Below the pieces are notes generated by a model. That model had not been told where the DNA came from, made no database searches, and saw nothing but the letters and a program-made list of their open reading frames with translations. Positions 15,704-23,537 of a DNA stretch of 64,000 bases are shown in pieces. The position numbers and the translations under genes were made by a program. The DNA is from Planctomycetota bacterium (GTDB lineage Bacteria > Planctomycetota > MHYJ01 > WSZJ01 > JACPWG01), in contig JACPWG010000183.1 in assembly GCA_016197205.1 (NCBI GenBank), positions 1 to 64,000 of the forward strand, read 5' to 3'. Position 1 is the stretch's first letter, and every line of letters begins with the position of its first letter.

Positions 15704-17767
15704 ATGGCCGTCGGGCCCAGCGAAACCAAGCGCATCCTGGCCAAGCTCCCGCTCTTTTCCGGCTTCTCGGAGGAGGCCTTCCGCCTCATCATGGAGGGCC
15801 TCGACCGGCTGCAGGTCGCCAAGGGAGGCGTGGTCTTCCGCACCGGCGACCCCGGAGACTGCCTGTACATCGTGCGCTCGGGCGAGGTCCGCATGCTCCT
15901 CGAAGGGCAGGGGAAGGCGGTCGAGGTGCTCGGCTCGGCACGACGCGGCCACATCTTCGGCGAGACGTCCCTCCTCACCGGCTCGCCGCGCTCATTTTCC
16001 GCCATCGCCTCCCTCGACTCCAACCTCCTCGTCCTCCGAAAAGCGTACTTCGACGTGATCGTCCGCAAGAGCGCCTCCGCCGGCGTGGCGCTCTCCAAAA
16101 TGCTCGCCCAACGCCTGCGCGAGCGCGGCGGCGCGCTCGAGACGAGGCAGCCCGTCGGCATTCTCTGCCTGGACACCGTACTGCCGGTCCTCGCGGCGCA
16201 ACCTCTCGGGCTCGAGCTCGCGCGCTACCTCGCGATGGAATTCCCCGATTCCGTGGCCTTCCTCGACCTCGGTGACGAGGGGCCGACGGCGGCGAAGGCC
16301 CTCGGCGTGCGCGAGACCGCCCACCTGCAATCGATCCTCGACCGCTTCTCCGGCCTGTCCAAGGACGCCGTCCGTCAACTCTCCGGAGAGCCGCACAACG
16401 GCTTCCGCCTGCTCGCGCTCCGGGACCGCAGCAAGGCCGAGGCGCGCCTCCGCCTCGACCTGGTTCCCCAACTCATGTCGTATCTCAAAGAGGCCTTCGC
16501 GTGCGTCGTCATCGACCTGTGCGGACGCGCGCAGGACGACCCGCTCCGCGAGCGCATGCTCCAGCAAGCGGATCGGGTGGTCTTCCTCGACCGCTGGGAA
16601 AGTTCCGGCCGCAGCGGCCGATGGGGGAGGACCCGCGACATCCTCGAGAAGGGACGCGAAGGGGGCGGGGCGAGCGCCGACCGCATCGCGGTGCTGGCAC
16701 CCAGGTCCGAACTGCCCGCGGAACCTCTGCTCGGCGCCGAGCGACCGCGCTACATCCTTCAGATGGAGGACATCGTGCCCCCGGGCGGCGGCGTGCCGAC
16801 CGGCATCCGGCCGACGGTCCCCTCGCTCGGCCGCATCGTCCGCCACCTTTCCGGGACGGCCGTCGGCCTCGCGCTCGGCGGCGGCGGCGCGCGGGCCTGC
16901 GCCCACCTGGGCGTTCTCAAAGTGCTGGAGGCCGAGAACATTCCCGTGGACCTGATCGGCGGCACGAACGTCGGCGCGCTGATCGGCGGCCTCTATGCCT
17001 ACGGGCTCTCCGCGGCGGACGTCGAATTCCGCGTGCGCGCGATGCTCAAGGAAAACCCCTTCGGCAGCGGCGACAAGGTGCTCGACAAGTGGCTGCGACA
17101 GCTCTTCTCCGACGCCGTGATCGAGGGGCTGCCGATCCCGTTCTTCGCGGTCGCGGCCGACCTCCAGAGCGGGCGCGAGGTGGTGTTCCGGGACGATCTC
17201 ACCTGGAAGGGCGTGCGGGCGAGTCTCGCGCTGCCGGGGGTCTTCTCGCCGGTGTACGAAGGGGAGCGCTGTCTCGCGGACGGCCTGGCGGTGAACAACG
17301 TCCCGGGGGACGTCTGCCGGCGGCTGGGCGCGCGCGTGGTCGTGGGCGTGAACGTGACCTGCGCCGCCGACGCGCAATTCCTGCCCACCGATCGGAAGCG
17401 CCTGTTCGCCGAACAGAAGGCCGAAGGAGGAGCGGCCGGCTGGCTCGGACGCTTCATCCGCCAGAGCGAAGTCGTGACCGGCTTCCTCGACGAGCCCTCG
17501 GTGATGCAACTGTTGCACCGCTCCCTGGAGGTGCAGGCGGTGGACGCCACGCGCCGTAACCCCGGGCAGTTCGACTTGCTGCTGGAGCCGGAGGTCGCGG
17601 GCCTGCATCTGCTCGATTTCAATGCGATCGACCGCGCCATCGAGGCCGGGGAGAAGGCCGCCGCCGAAGCGGCGCCGAAGATCCGGGAGCGGCTGGCGAA
17701 ACTGCGCCGTCTCGAGGGAGAGAAAAAAAAGGAGCGAAGCGGGGAAGGGGCCGCGACGCCCGCCTGA
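15704..17767 (+). CDS. cNMP-binding patatin-like protein with substituted nucleophile
   Basis: A 687-residue protein built like NTE/RssA-type phospholipases. A cyclic-nucleotide-binding domain occupies about residues 10-135 (FRTGDPGDCLYIV, FGETSLLTGSPRSFS). A middle region (about 145-330) resembles a degenerate P-loop fold. The patatin domain runs from about 385: oxyanion loop LALGGGGARACAHLG, then GGTNVGALIGG where the GxSxG serine is expected, and ADGLAVNN carrying Asp526. The nucleophile position is Asn422, so half of the Ser-Asp dyad is missing and lipase activity is doubtful. ATG 15704 follows GAGAGGAG. A PycTM-like membrane protein starts 95 bp downstream, suggesting a shared signalling role. 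Confidence 0.85.
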   Translation: MAVGPSETKRILAKLPLFSGFSEEAFRLIMEGLDRLQVAKGGVVFRTGDPGDCLYIVRSGEVRMLLEGQGKAVEVLGSARRGHIFGETSLLTGSPRSFSAIASLDSNLLVLRKAYFDVIVRKSASAGVALSKMLAQRLRERGGALETRQPVGILCLDTVLPVLAAQPLGLELARYLAMEFPDSVAFLDLGDEGPTAAKALGVRETAHLQSILDRFSGLSKDAVRQLSGEPHNGFRLLALRDRSKAEARLRLDLVPQLMSYLKEAFACVVIDLCGRAQDDPLRERMLQQADRVVFLDRWESSGRSGRWGRTRDILEKGREGGGASADRIAVLAPRSELPAEPLLGAERPRYILQMEDIVPPGGGVPTGIRPTVPSLGRIVRHLSGTAVGLALGGGGARACAHLGVLKVLEAENIPVDLIGGTNVGALIGGLYAYGLSAADVEFRVRAMLKENPFGSGDKVLDKWLRQLFSDAVIEGLPIPFFAVAADLQSGREVVFRDDLTWKGVRASLALPGVFSPVYEGERCLADGLAVNNVPGDVCRRLGARVVVGVNVTCAADAQFLPTDRKRLFAEQKAEGGAAGWLGRFIRQSEVVTGFLDEPSVMQLLHRSLEVQAVDATRRNPGQFDLLLEPEVAGLHLLDFNAIDRAIEAGEKAAAEAAPKIRERLAKLRRLEGEKKKERSGEGAATPA

Positions 17768-17862
17768 GCGCGCGCGGAGCGAAACGGGCATTTGCCCGCG
17801 AGCTGGGCGCCGTCGAGGGGAATCCGTGCCGGGGAGCCGCAAGCAGAAGAGGTTCGAGCCGC

Positions 17863-18384
17863 ATGTCGTCTTCGTCGCTGCCGGAGGGCAAAGGGTTTCG
17901 GAGGAAGTACATCGAGGAGGCGTTCGAGATCCTGGGCTACAACCAGGACCTGGTGCAGTTCGCGGATACGAAGGCGGGCACGCTGATCGTCATTAACAGC
18001 CTCTTCGTGGCGTCTTCGCAGGTGGCGCACTCGCAGGCCTGGATCGTCAACGCGCTCCAGACCGCCGCGGTCGCGCTCGCCGCGGTCGCCATCGCGTGCT
18101 GCTTCTGGGTGGTGCGGAGCCGCAACCCGCCCTTCCGCGGGAAGGACCATCATGACTTGGTCTTTTTTGCGGAGGTCCTGACGCGGCCGGACCACGAGCG
18201 GTACATGGCGGAGTTCCTGTCGATCCCCGACCAGGTGCATCTCGAGGACGTGCTTCGGCGCGTGTACATCGTGTCGTGGATCGCCTCGCGGAAATTCCGC
18301 GGCTATGCGCTGGCGGAACGGGTGACGATCCTGGCGGGCGCGGTGTGGGTGGCGTCGAACCTGCTGGCGCTGGTGCTGCGGTAG
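17863..18384 (+). CDS. PycTM-like (DUF5706) membrane protein
   Basis: A 173-residue membrane protein. The segment YNQDLVQFADTKAGTLIVIN (about 26-45) matches the ADTKAG hallmark of the DUF5706 family. That family includes PycTM, the membrane-disrupting effector of Pycsar defence, which responds to cyclic CMP or UMP. Hydrophobic helices lie near 40-57, 64-87 and 150-172, with a soluble loop between the second and third. It is co-directional with the cNMP-binding patatin-like gene upstream. No cyclase gene is visible nearby, so the usual Pycsar partner is lacking or unlinked. Family membership is likely; effector function is inference. Confidence 0.7.
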   Translation: MSSSSLPEGKGFRRKYIEEAFEILGYNQDLVQFADTKAGTLIVINSLFVASSQVAHSQAWIVNALQTAAVALAAVAIACCFWVVRSRNPPFRGKDHHDLVFFAEVLTRPDHERYMAEFLSIPDQVHLEDVLRRVYIVSWIASRKFRGYALAERVTILAGAVWVASNLLALVLR

Positions 18385-18565
18385 CGGCGGGGAGCGAGGG
18401 CGCGCGACGGGGAGGGGGGGATGGGTCGCTCGCTCCCCCTTCGCGCTTCAGGCGACCGGCGCCGAGCTTCGTGTCGCAGGCCCAGCCCTTTCCCCTGCGG
18501 GGGAGAGGGGGAGGGCCGGCCGATAGGAGATGGGCGCGTAACGAGGCGGGGCGGCGGGGGGCAGT

Positions 18566-20941
18566 TCAGCGGCGTTTCCCGGCCGGCGGAGCGGGCGCGG
18601 GCGCTGCCGCCGCCGCGGGGTTGAAGAAATCCGCGGGCAGCTCCAGGCCGTAAGCTTTCAGGCTGTCCAGGAAGGTCGGCAGCTTCCCCGTCGGGCGCAA
18701 CGAGCCGATCACCTTCCCCTTCGCGTCCACCGCGGTCTGTTCGAACCGGAAAATGTCCGAGGTCTGGTAATTGCCGGCCTCGGTCAGCTCGAGCACCTCC
18801 GAGATGTGCGTCACCTTGCGGGAGCCGTCCCGCAGGCGCGCGGTCTGCAGCACGACCTCGATCGAAGTCGCGACCTGCGAGCGGACGGCCAGGATCGGCA
18901 TGTTGAGGCCCGCGAAGAGCGCTAGCGTCTCCAGGCGCGACAACGTCTGGGTCGGCGAGGAGGCGTGGATCGTCGCCATCGAGCCCGAGTGGCCCGTGTT
19001 CATCGCCTGCAAGAGATCCAGCGCCTCGCCGCCGCGGCATTCGCCCACGATGATCCGGTCCGGGCGGAACCGGAGCGAAGCCTTCACCAGGTCCCGGATC
19101 GTCACCTCGCCGTGCCCTTCCCGGTCCGGGGGCTTCGCTTCGAAGGGGAGCACGTGCTCCTGCTGGAGCTGCAGCTCGCTCGCGTCCTCGATCACGATGA
19201 TCCGCTCGTCGCTGGGGATCAACCCCGACACGATGTTGAGGAGCGACGTCTTGCCCGAGCCGGTCCCCCCGGAGACCAGCAGATTTTTTTTCAGCTTGAC
19301 CACCACGTCCACGAATTTCGCCGCGTCCGGCGACAGGGAGCCGAACTTGATCAAGTCCTCCACCCCCAGCCGCTTCCGCGAGAACTTCCGGATGGAGATG
19401 GACGGCCCCACGCGGCAGCACGGCCGGATCATGATGGCGACGCGCGAGCCGTCCGGCAGGCGCGCGTCCATGTAGGGGCTCTCCTCGTTCACGCGCCGGC
19501 CCACGTACTGCGCGACGTTGCGCACGAGGGACAGCACCTGGTCCTCGTTCCGGAACTTGATCGACGTCAGCTCGATCTTGCCGCCGCGCTCGACGTACAC
19601 GTGGTCCGGCCCGTTGATCATGATCTCCGAGACCGACCCATCGTCCAGCAACGGGCCGGCGTCGACGAGGAAGTTCTTGACCGTCTGCATGAACATCTCG
19701 TCGCGATCGAAGACGGGCTCGTCCTCGCCCTTCTTCCCTTCGGCCTTCGCCGGGACGGCCTCCGCGTGCACTGCGGGCGCCGGCTGGAGCGGCGGGAGCG
19801 GAGTCGCGGCCTTTTTCGGCTTCTCCCGTTCCGCCGCGCCCCCGCCGATCGGTCGCTGGTAGGCCTCCGTCGCGCCCTCGTTGTCGAACTCCGGTTCCTG
19901 CGGGAGGACGGGCATCACCTCCGCCGGCTCCGCGGGCGTGTGCGAATCCTCGGCGGCCTCGATCGCGGCCTCGACGGCCTCGGCCGACACCTCCAGCTCC
20001 GCGGGCAGTGCGTCCACTTCCTCCGCGGGCGGCAGGCTGTCCGGCACTTCCTCTCCGACCGCGGTGTCCGGAAAGAGGGGCGGCTGCCCGATCGTCTGCT
20101 GCCACCCGGCGGACTTGCCGCCGCCGGCCTTCGAGGGCGGGGGGGCCGCGACGGACGCCGCGATCGGCGGGAGGGGTTCGTCCTCCTCCTCCTCCTCCGG
20201 GATCTCCTCTTCGAAGCGGTCGCTCAGGTCGTCCTGGGTCGGCGCGGGCGTGGGGCGCGACACGACGCGCGGGGGCGGCGACGCGGGGGAGGGCGCCCTG
20301 CGCGCCGGCTCCTTGCGCTCCGGTTCCGCTTCCTGCTCCTCGGCTTCCTCCTCGGGCTCCTCGTCGTCGTGCCGCGGCGGCTTCCCCTTGGCGTCTGCGC
20401 CACGCGCGGGCTTCGCGGCCGGCGCCGCCTCCGCGCGACGGGAACCCGCTCCCGACGGGGGCGCAGGCACGGCGGCGGCGCCCGGCTTCTTCCCTCCGCC
20501 GGCGGCCGCGGCCCCCTTCTTCGCGTCCCCCCCGCCCGACGCGGGCTTGTCGCGGTCCCCGCGCACCGCGGACGCGGCGGCGGCCCCCTTCGCGGCGGCC
20601 TCCTCCAACTCCTCCGCGGTGAGGACGGTGTCGTCATCGACCGTCGCCGCCTTGAAGTAGGCGCGGATCACGAAGTCTCCCAGCCGGATCTCGTCCTTCC
20701 GGGACAAGAGCTGTGGACCGGGGATCCGGACGCCGTTCACGTACGTCCCGTTCGTGCTGTTCCCGTCCTCGACGTACACCTTCCCGTCCTTGTTCGAAAT
20801 GCGGGCGTGCCGGCGGGAAATGTTGGGACGCGCGAGGACGATGTCGTTGTCTTCCGCCTTGCCCAGGGAGATGGCGTTCTTGCTGTATTGCGAGGTCTTG
20901 GTGCTGCCCGTCGTATAGTCCTGGATCTCGACGATGAGCAT
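18566..20941 (-). CDS. cpaF: FHA-domain CpaF/TadA secretion ATPase
   Basis: A 791-residue fusion. Residues 1-100 are an FHA domain (NISRRHARIS, DGNSTNGTYVNG), which binds phosphothreonine. A low-complexity acidic and Ala/Pro linker of about 300 residues follows. Then comes a CpaF-type type II/IV secretion ATPase: Walker A GGTGSGKTSLLN near 557-567, IIVIEDASELQ, RPDRIIVGECRGGEALDLLQ and MNTGHSGSMATIHA. CpaF powers Tad/Flp pili. No other tad gene is in the window, so this is an orphan ATPase here. The FHA domain suggests control by the Hanks kinases encoded nearby. ATG 20941 was chosen as the start of the FHA fold; the gene is divergent from comM. Confidence 0.93.
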   Translation of the reverse strand: MLIVEIQDYTTGSTKTSQYSKNAISLGKAEDNDIVLARPNISRRHARISNKDGKVYVEDGNSTNGTYVNGVRIPGPQLLSRKDEIRLGDFVIRAYFKAATVDDDTVLTAEELEEAAAKGAAAASAVRGDRDKPASGGGDAKKGAAAAGGGKKPGAAAVPAPPSGAGSRRAEAAPAAKPARGADAKGKPPRHDDEEPEEEAEEQEAEPERKEPARRAPSPASPPPRVVSRPTPAPTQDDLSDRFEEEIPEEEEEDEPLPPIAASVAAPPPSKAGGGKSAGWQQTIGQPPLFPDTAVGEEVPDSLPPAEEVDALPAELEVSAEAVEAAIEAAEDSHTPAEPAEVMPVLPQEPEFDNEGATEAYQRPIGGGAAEREKPKKAATPLPPLQPAPAVHAEAVPAKAEGKKGEDEPVFDRDEMFMQTVKNFLVDAGPLLDDGSVSEIMINGPDHVYVERGGKIELTSIKFRNEDQVLSLVRNVAQYVGRRVNEESPYMDARLPDGSRVAIMIRPCCRVGPSISIRKFSRKRLGVEDLIKFGSLSPDAAKFVDVVVKLKKNLLVSGGTGSGKTSLLNIVSGLIPSDERIIVIEDASELQLQQEHVLPFEAKPPDREGHGEVTIRDLVKASLRFRPDRIIVGECRGGEALDLLQAMNTGHSGSMATIHASSPTQTLSRLETLALFAGLNMPILAVRSQVATSIEVVLQTARLRDGSRKVTHISEVLELTEAGNYQTSDIFRFEQTAVDAKGKVIGSLRPTGKLPTFLDSLKAYGLELPADFFNPAAAAAPAPAPPAGKRR

Positions 20942-21013
20942 CGCTGCCTCCGGGGGCGAAGGGGAGCCCAGGCCCGAAAAGGGGAGAGTCCTGGGGGAGA
21001 AAATGCAAGCCGA

Positions 21014-21042
21014 AGATAGCATGACGCTTTGGTCGTGTCAAG
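21014..21042 (-). promoter_or_regulatory. cpaF promoter
   Basis: On the minus strand TTGACA (21042-21037) and TATCTT (21019-21014) are 17 bp apart, upstream of the FHA-CpaF start at 20941. It is back to back with the comM promoter, only 10 bp away. Confidence 0.65.
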
Positions 21043-21051
21043 CGCACGCCT

Positions 21052-21080
21052 TGACAAAGCGGAGATGGGCCCCTAAGATA
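21052..21080 (+). promoter_or_regulatory. comM promoter
   Basis: A consensus TTGACA (21052-21057) and TAAGAT (21075-21080) are 17 bp apart, 55 bp before the comM ATG. Confidence 0.7.
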
Positions 21081-21135
21081 CGCGACGATCCGGGCGAGGC
21101 ACCGCACGAACCAGCACGGAGGAGGCGAAGAGCGC

Positions 21136-22674
21136 ATGCTCGGCAAGGTTTGGAGCGCCGCCGTGCGCGGGATCGAGGCGCGCACGGTCGAGGTCGAGGT
21201 CAACGTCAAGCCGGGGAGCCCGCACGTCGTCCTCGTCGGCCTTCCCGACGCCGCCGTCCGCGAGAGTCTGGAGCGGGTCCGCACGGCGATCGAGAACGCG
21301 GGCTATCAATTCCCGACGTCCAGCATCTTGACGATCAACCTTGCGCCGGCGCACTTGCGCAAGGAGGGGCCGGTCTACGACCTGCCGATCGCGATCGGGC
21401 TGCTCGCGGCGACCGGCCAGGTGAAGAGGGACGGCCTGCTGCGTCGCTACGCCCTGCTCGGCGAGCTGGCGTTGGACAGCCGCGCGCGGCCCGTGAAGGG
21501 GGGGCTCGCGATGGCGGTGGCCTGCCGTGACGCCAAGCTCGCGGGCCTCTTGGTGCCGGCCGACAACGCCCCCGAAGTGGGCGTGGTCGAAGGGCTGGAG
21601 GCGATCCCGATCACGGACCTCACGGAGGCCGTGGGCTTCCTCAACGGAGAGCGCAAGATCCCGCCGCTCGCCGTGGACCTGGACCGCATCTTTGATGACG
21701 CAGCGCGTTACGAGCTGGACTTCGGCGACGTGAAAGGGCAGGAGCACGTCAAGCGCGCGCTGACGGTGGCGGCCGCGGGCGGGCACAACTGCCTGCTCAT
21801 CGGCCCGCCGGGCTCCGGCAAGACGATGCTTGCGCGCCGCGTGCCCACGCTCCTCCCGCGGCTGTCGCGGCGGGAGTCGCTCGAGACCACGAAGATCCAT
21901 TCCGTAGCCGGCCTGCTGCCTGCCGGGGGGACGCTGCTCGCGCAGCGCCCGTTCCGCGCGCCTCACCACACGGTGAGCGACGCGGGTCTCGTCGGCGGCG
22001 GGAGCTATCCTCGTCCGGGCGAGATCAGCCTCGCCCACCACGGCGTGCTCTTCCTGGACGAGCTGCCGGAGTTCGCGCGTCGCACGCTCGAGGTCCTGCG
22101 CCAGCCGCTGGAGGACGGCGTCGTCACGATCGGGCGCGCGGCGGCCTCGATCACGTACCCGGCGGCGTTCATGCTGCTGGCCGCGATGAACCCCTGCCCG
22201 TGCGGCTACCTCGGCGACCCGCGACGGGCGTGCTCGTGCTCCCCGCGCGAAGTGCAGGGGTATCGGTCGAAGATCTCGGGTCCGCTCCTGGACCGGATCG
22301 ACCTGCACGTGGAGGTCCCGGCGCTTTCGTACCGGGAGCTGGTCACGCCGGGGGACGGCGTGCGGTCGGCGGACATGCGGCGGCAGGTGGAGGAGGCGCG
22401 CGCGCGGCAGGAGCGTCGCTATCAAGGGGAGCGGGTGTTTACGAACGCCGCGCTGGGGCCGCGCCAGCTCAAGAAGCACTGCAAGCTGGGGGAGGCCGCG
22501 GAGGCGGTGCTGCGGATGGCGATGGAGAGGCTGAACCTGTCGGCGCGCGCGCACTCGCGCGTGCTCAAGGTCGCGCGGACGATCGCGGACCTGGCGGGAG
22601 CGGAAGAGCTCGCGGCCGAACACGTCGGGGAAGCGGTCCAGTATCGCACGCTCGACCGTGGGGCGGGCCCCTAA
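21136..22674 (+). CDS. comM: ComM/YifB-family AAA+ ATPase
   Basis: A 512-residue Mg-chelatase-like AAA+ protein of the YifB/ComM family, a hexameric helicase that drives branch migration when incoming DNA is integrated during natural transformation. The N-terminal ChlI domain (MLGKVWSAAVRGIEARTVEV) precedes Walker A GPPGSGKT at 223-230, the FRAPHHTVSDAGLVGGG segment, Walker B (GVLFLDELPEF) and a cysteine cluster (NPCPCGYLGDPRRACSCS) typical of the family. Length is normal and the ATG follows a GGAGG-like site. Its presence suggests competence-type recombination is retained. Confidence 0.95.
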   Translation: MLGKVWSAAVRGIEARTVEVEVNVKPGSPHVVLVGLPDAAVRESLERVRTAIENAGYQFPTSSILTINLAPAHLRKEGPVYDLPIAIGLLAATGQVKRDGLLRRYALLGELALDSRARPVKGGLAMAVACRDAKLAGLLVPADNAPEVGVVEGLEAIPITDLTEAVGFLNGERKIPPLAVDLDRIFDDAARYELDFGDVKGQEHVKRALTVAAAGGHNCLLIGPPGSGKTMLARRVPTLLPRLSRRESLETTKIHSVAGLLPAGGTLLAQRPFRAPHHTVSDAGLVGGGSYPRPGEISLAHHGVLFLDELPEFARRTLEVLRQPLEDGVVTIGRAAASITYPAAFMLLAAMNPCPCGYLGDPRRACSCSPREVQGYRSKISGPLLDRIDLHVEVPALSYRELVTPGDGVRSADMRRQVEEARARQERRYQGERVFTNAALGPRQLKKHCKLGEAAEAVLRMAMERLNLSARAHSRVLKVARTIADLAGAEELAAEHVGEAVQYRTLDRGAGP

Positions 22675-22855
22675 ATTTCTTGCGCCTCCGGAGGGGCTCT
22701 GATAGATTGGCTGTGTTCCGCGCCCCCCATTCCGGCCCGCGTCGAACGGGCGGCTGGGAAGGGCGGGGCCGCCGGGCCTGGCGCCGCCGGGACTTGCAAC
22801 TCCCTTGCGCATGGCCAATTGCGCGCGCCTCGTTTCCGATGCCGCTCCCTCGCGG
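22675..22855. other. Intergenic stretch, nothing recognised
   Basis: Together with the 166-bp element that follows, this forms a 394-bp gap between comM and the tRNA-binding gene. I see no gene, RNA or promoter in this part. Confidence 0.4.
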
Positions 22856-23021
22856 AGTACCGTCCCGCGGAAGTCGGTGGCCAATAGGCGAAGGCAAGTT
22901 CGGCCGCCCGCGAGGCGAGCGAGCGAGGCGTAGTAACGGAGAACTACGCCGAGCGAGCGCAACGAAGCAGGCGGCCGAAATCGCCGAGCAAATTGGTAAC
23001 CCAATTCTGCGGGACGGTACT
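22856..23021 (+). repeat. 166-bp inverted-repeat element, copy 1
   Basis: Terminal inverted repeats AGTACCGTCCCGC ... GCGGGACGGTACT bound a sequence that itself reads as a long imperfect palindrome (AGGCGTAGTAACGG, GAACTACGCC). It is present twice more at exactly the same length. The ends are changed relative to the other copies, but on both arms together. Confidence 0.9.
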
Positions 23022-23068
23022 GAAGAACTCTCCCCGAAGCAACCGTAGGCAGGATCGTCGGAGTCTCC

Positions 23069-23521
23069 ATGATCACGATTGACGACTTCAAGAAGGTGGA
23101 ACTGCGGGTCGGCCGGATCCTGGCGGTCGAGAACCATCCGAAGGCCGACCGGCTGTACGTGCTGAGGGTCGACGTGGGGCCCGCGCCCGCGGCGCCCGCC
23201 GCGACACCGGCGGCCGCGCCTCCCGCCGGGGCCCCCGCGAGCGCCTCGGCCCCCGCCGCCGCGCCTGCCTCCGCGGCACCGGCACCGCCTGCGCCCGCGG
23301 CGCCCCCCGCACCGGTCATTCGCCAAATCGTCGCCGGCATCAAGCTGCATTTCAAGCCGGAGGACCTGGTCGGGAAGTTTTGCGTCATCGTCAACAACCT
23401 CCAGCCGGCCATGCTTCGGGGCGTGGAGAGCCAAGGAATGCTGCTGGTCGCCAGCGAAGGCGGCGGAGTGGTGCTCCTGAGTCCCGAGAAGCCGGTCACT
23501 CCGGGCAGTCCTATCTCCTGA
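23069..23521 (+). CDS. tRNA-binding (CsaA/EMAP-type) protein with Ala/Pro insert
   Basis: A 150-residue stand-alone OB-fold tRNA-binding protein like CsaA or the C-terminal domain of MetRS. The first strands (DFKKVELRVGRILAVENHPK, ADRLYVLRVDVG) and the last part (QIVAGIKLHF, VIVNNLQPAMLRGVESQGM) are typical. Between them, at about residues 38-83, sits an Ala/Pro-only insert not usual for the family. The start follows GGAG with good spacing. It lies 16 bp upstream of the phosphatase gene, so it is the first gene of a tRNA-binding/phosphatase/STAS operon. Role probably tRNA handling or quality control; partner unknown. Confidence 0.85.
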   Translation: MITIDDFKKVELRVGRILAVENHPKADRLYVLRVDVGPAPAAPAATPAAAPPAGAPASASAPAAAPASAAPAPPAPAAPPAPVIRQIVAGIKLHFKPEDLVGKFCVIVNNLQPAMLRGVESQGMLLVASEGGGVVLLSPEKPVTPGSPIS

Positions 23522-23537
23522 TCGACGTGGTCCCGCG

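Noticed and set aside
21073..23499. 808-codon antisense open frame over comM
   Set aside because: The plus strand encodes a full-length ComM with all motifs. The antisense frame has none and runs through the 166-bp repeat.
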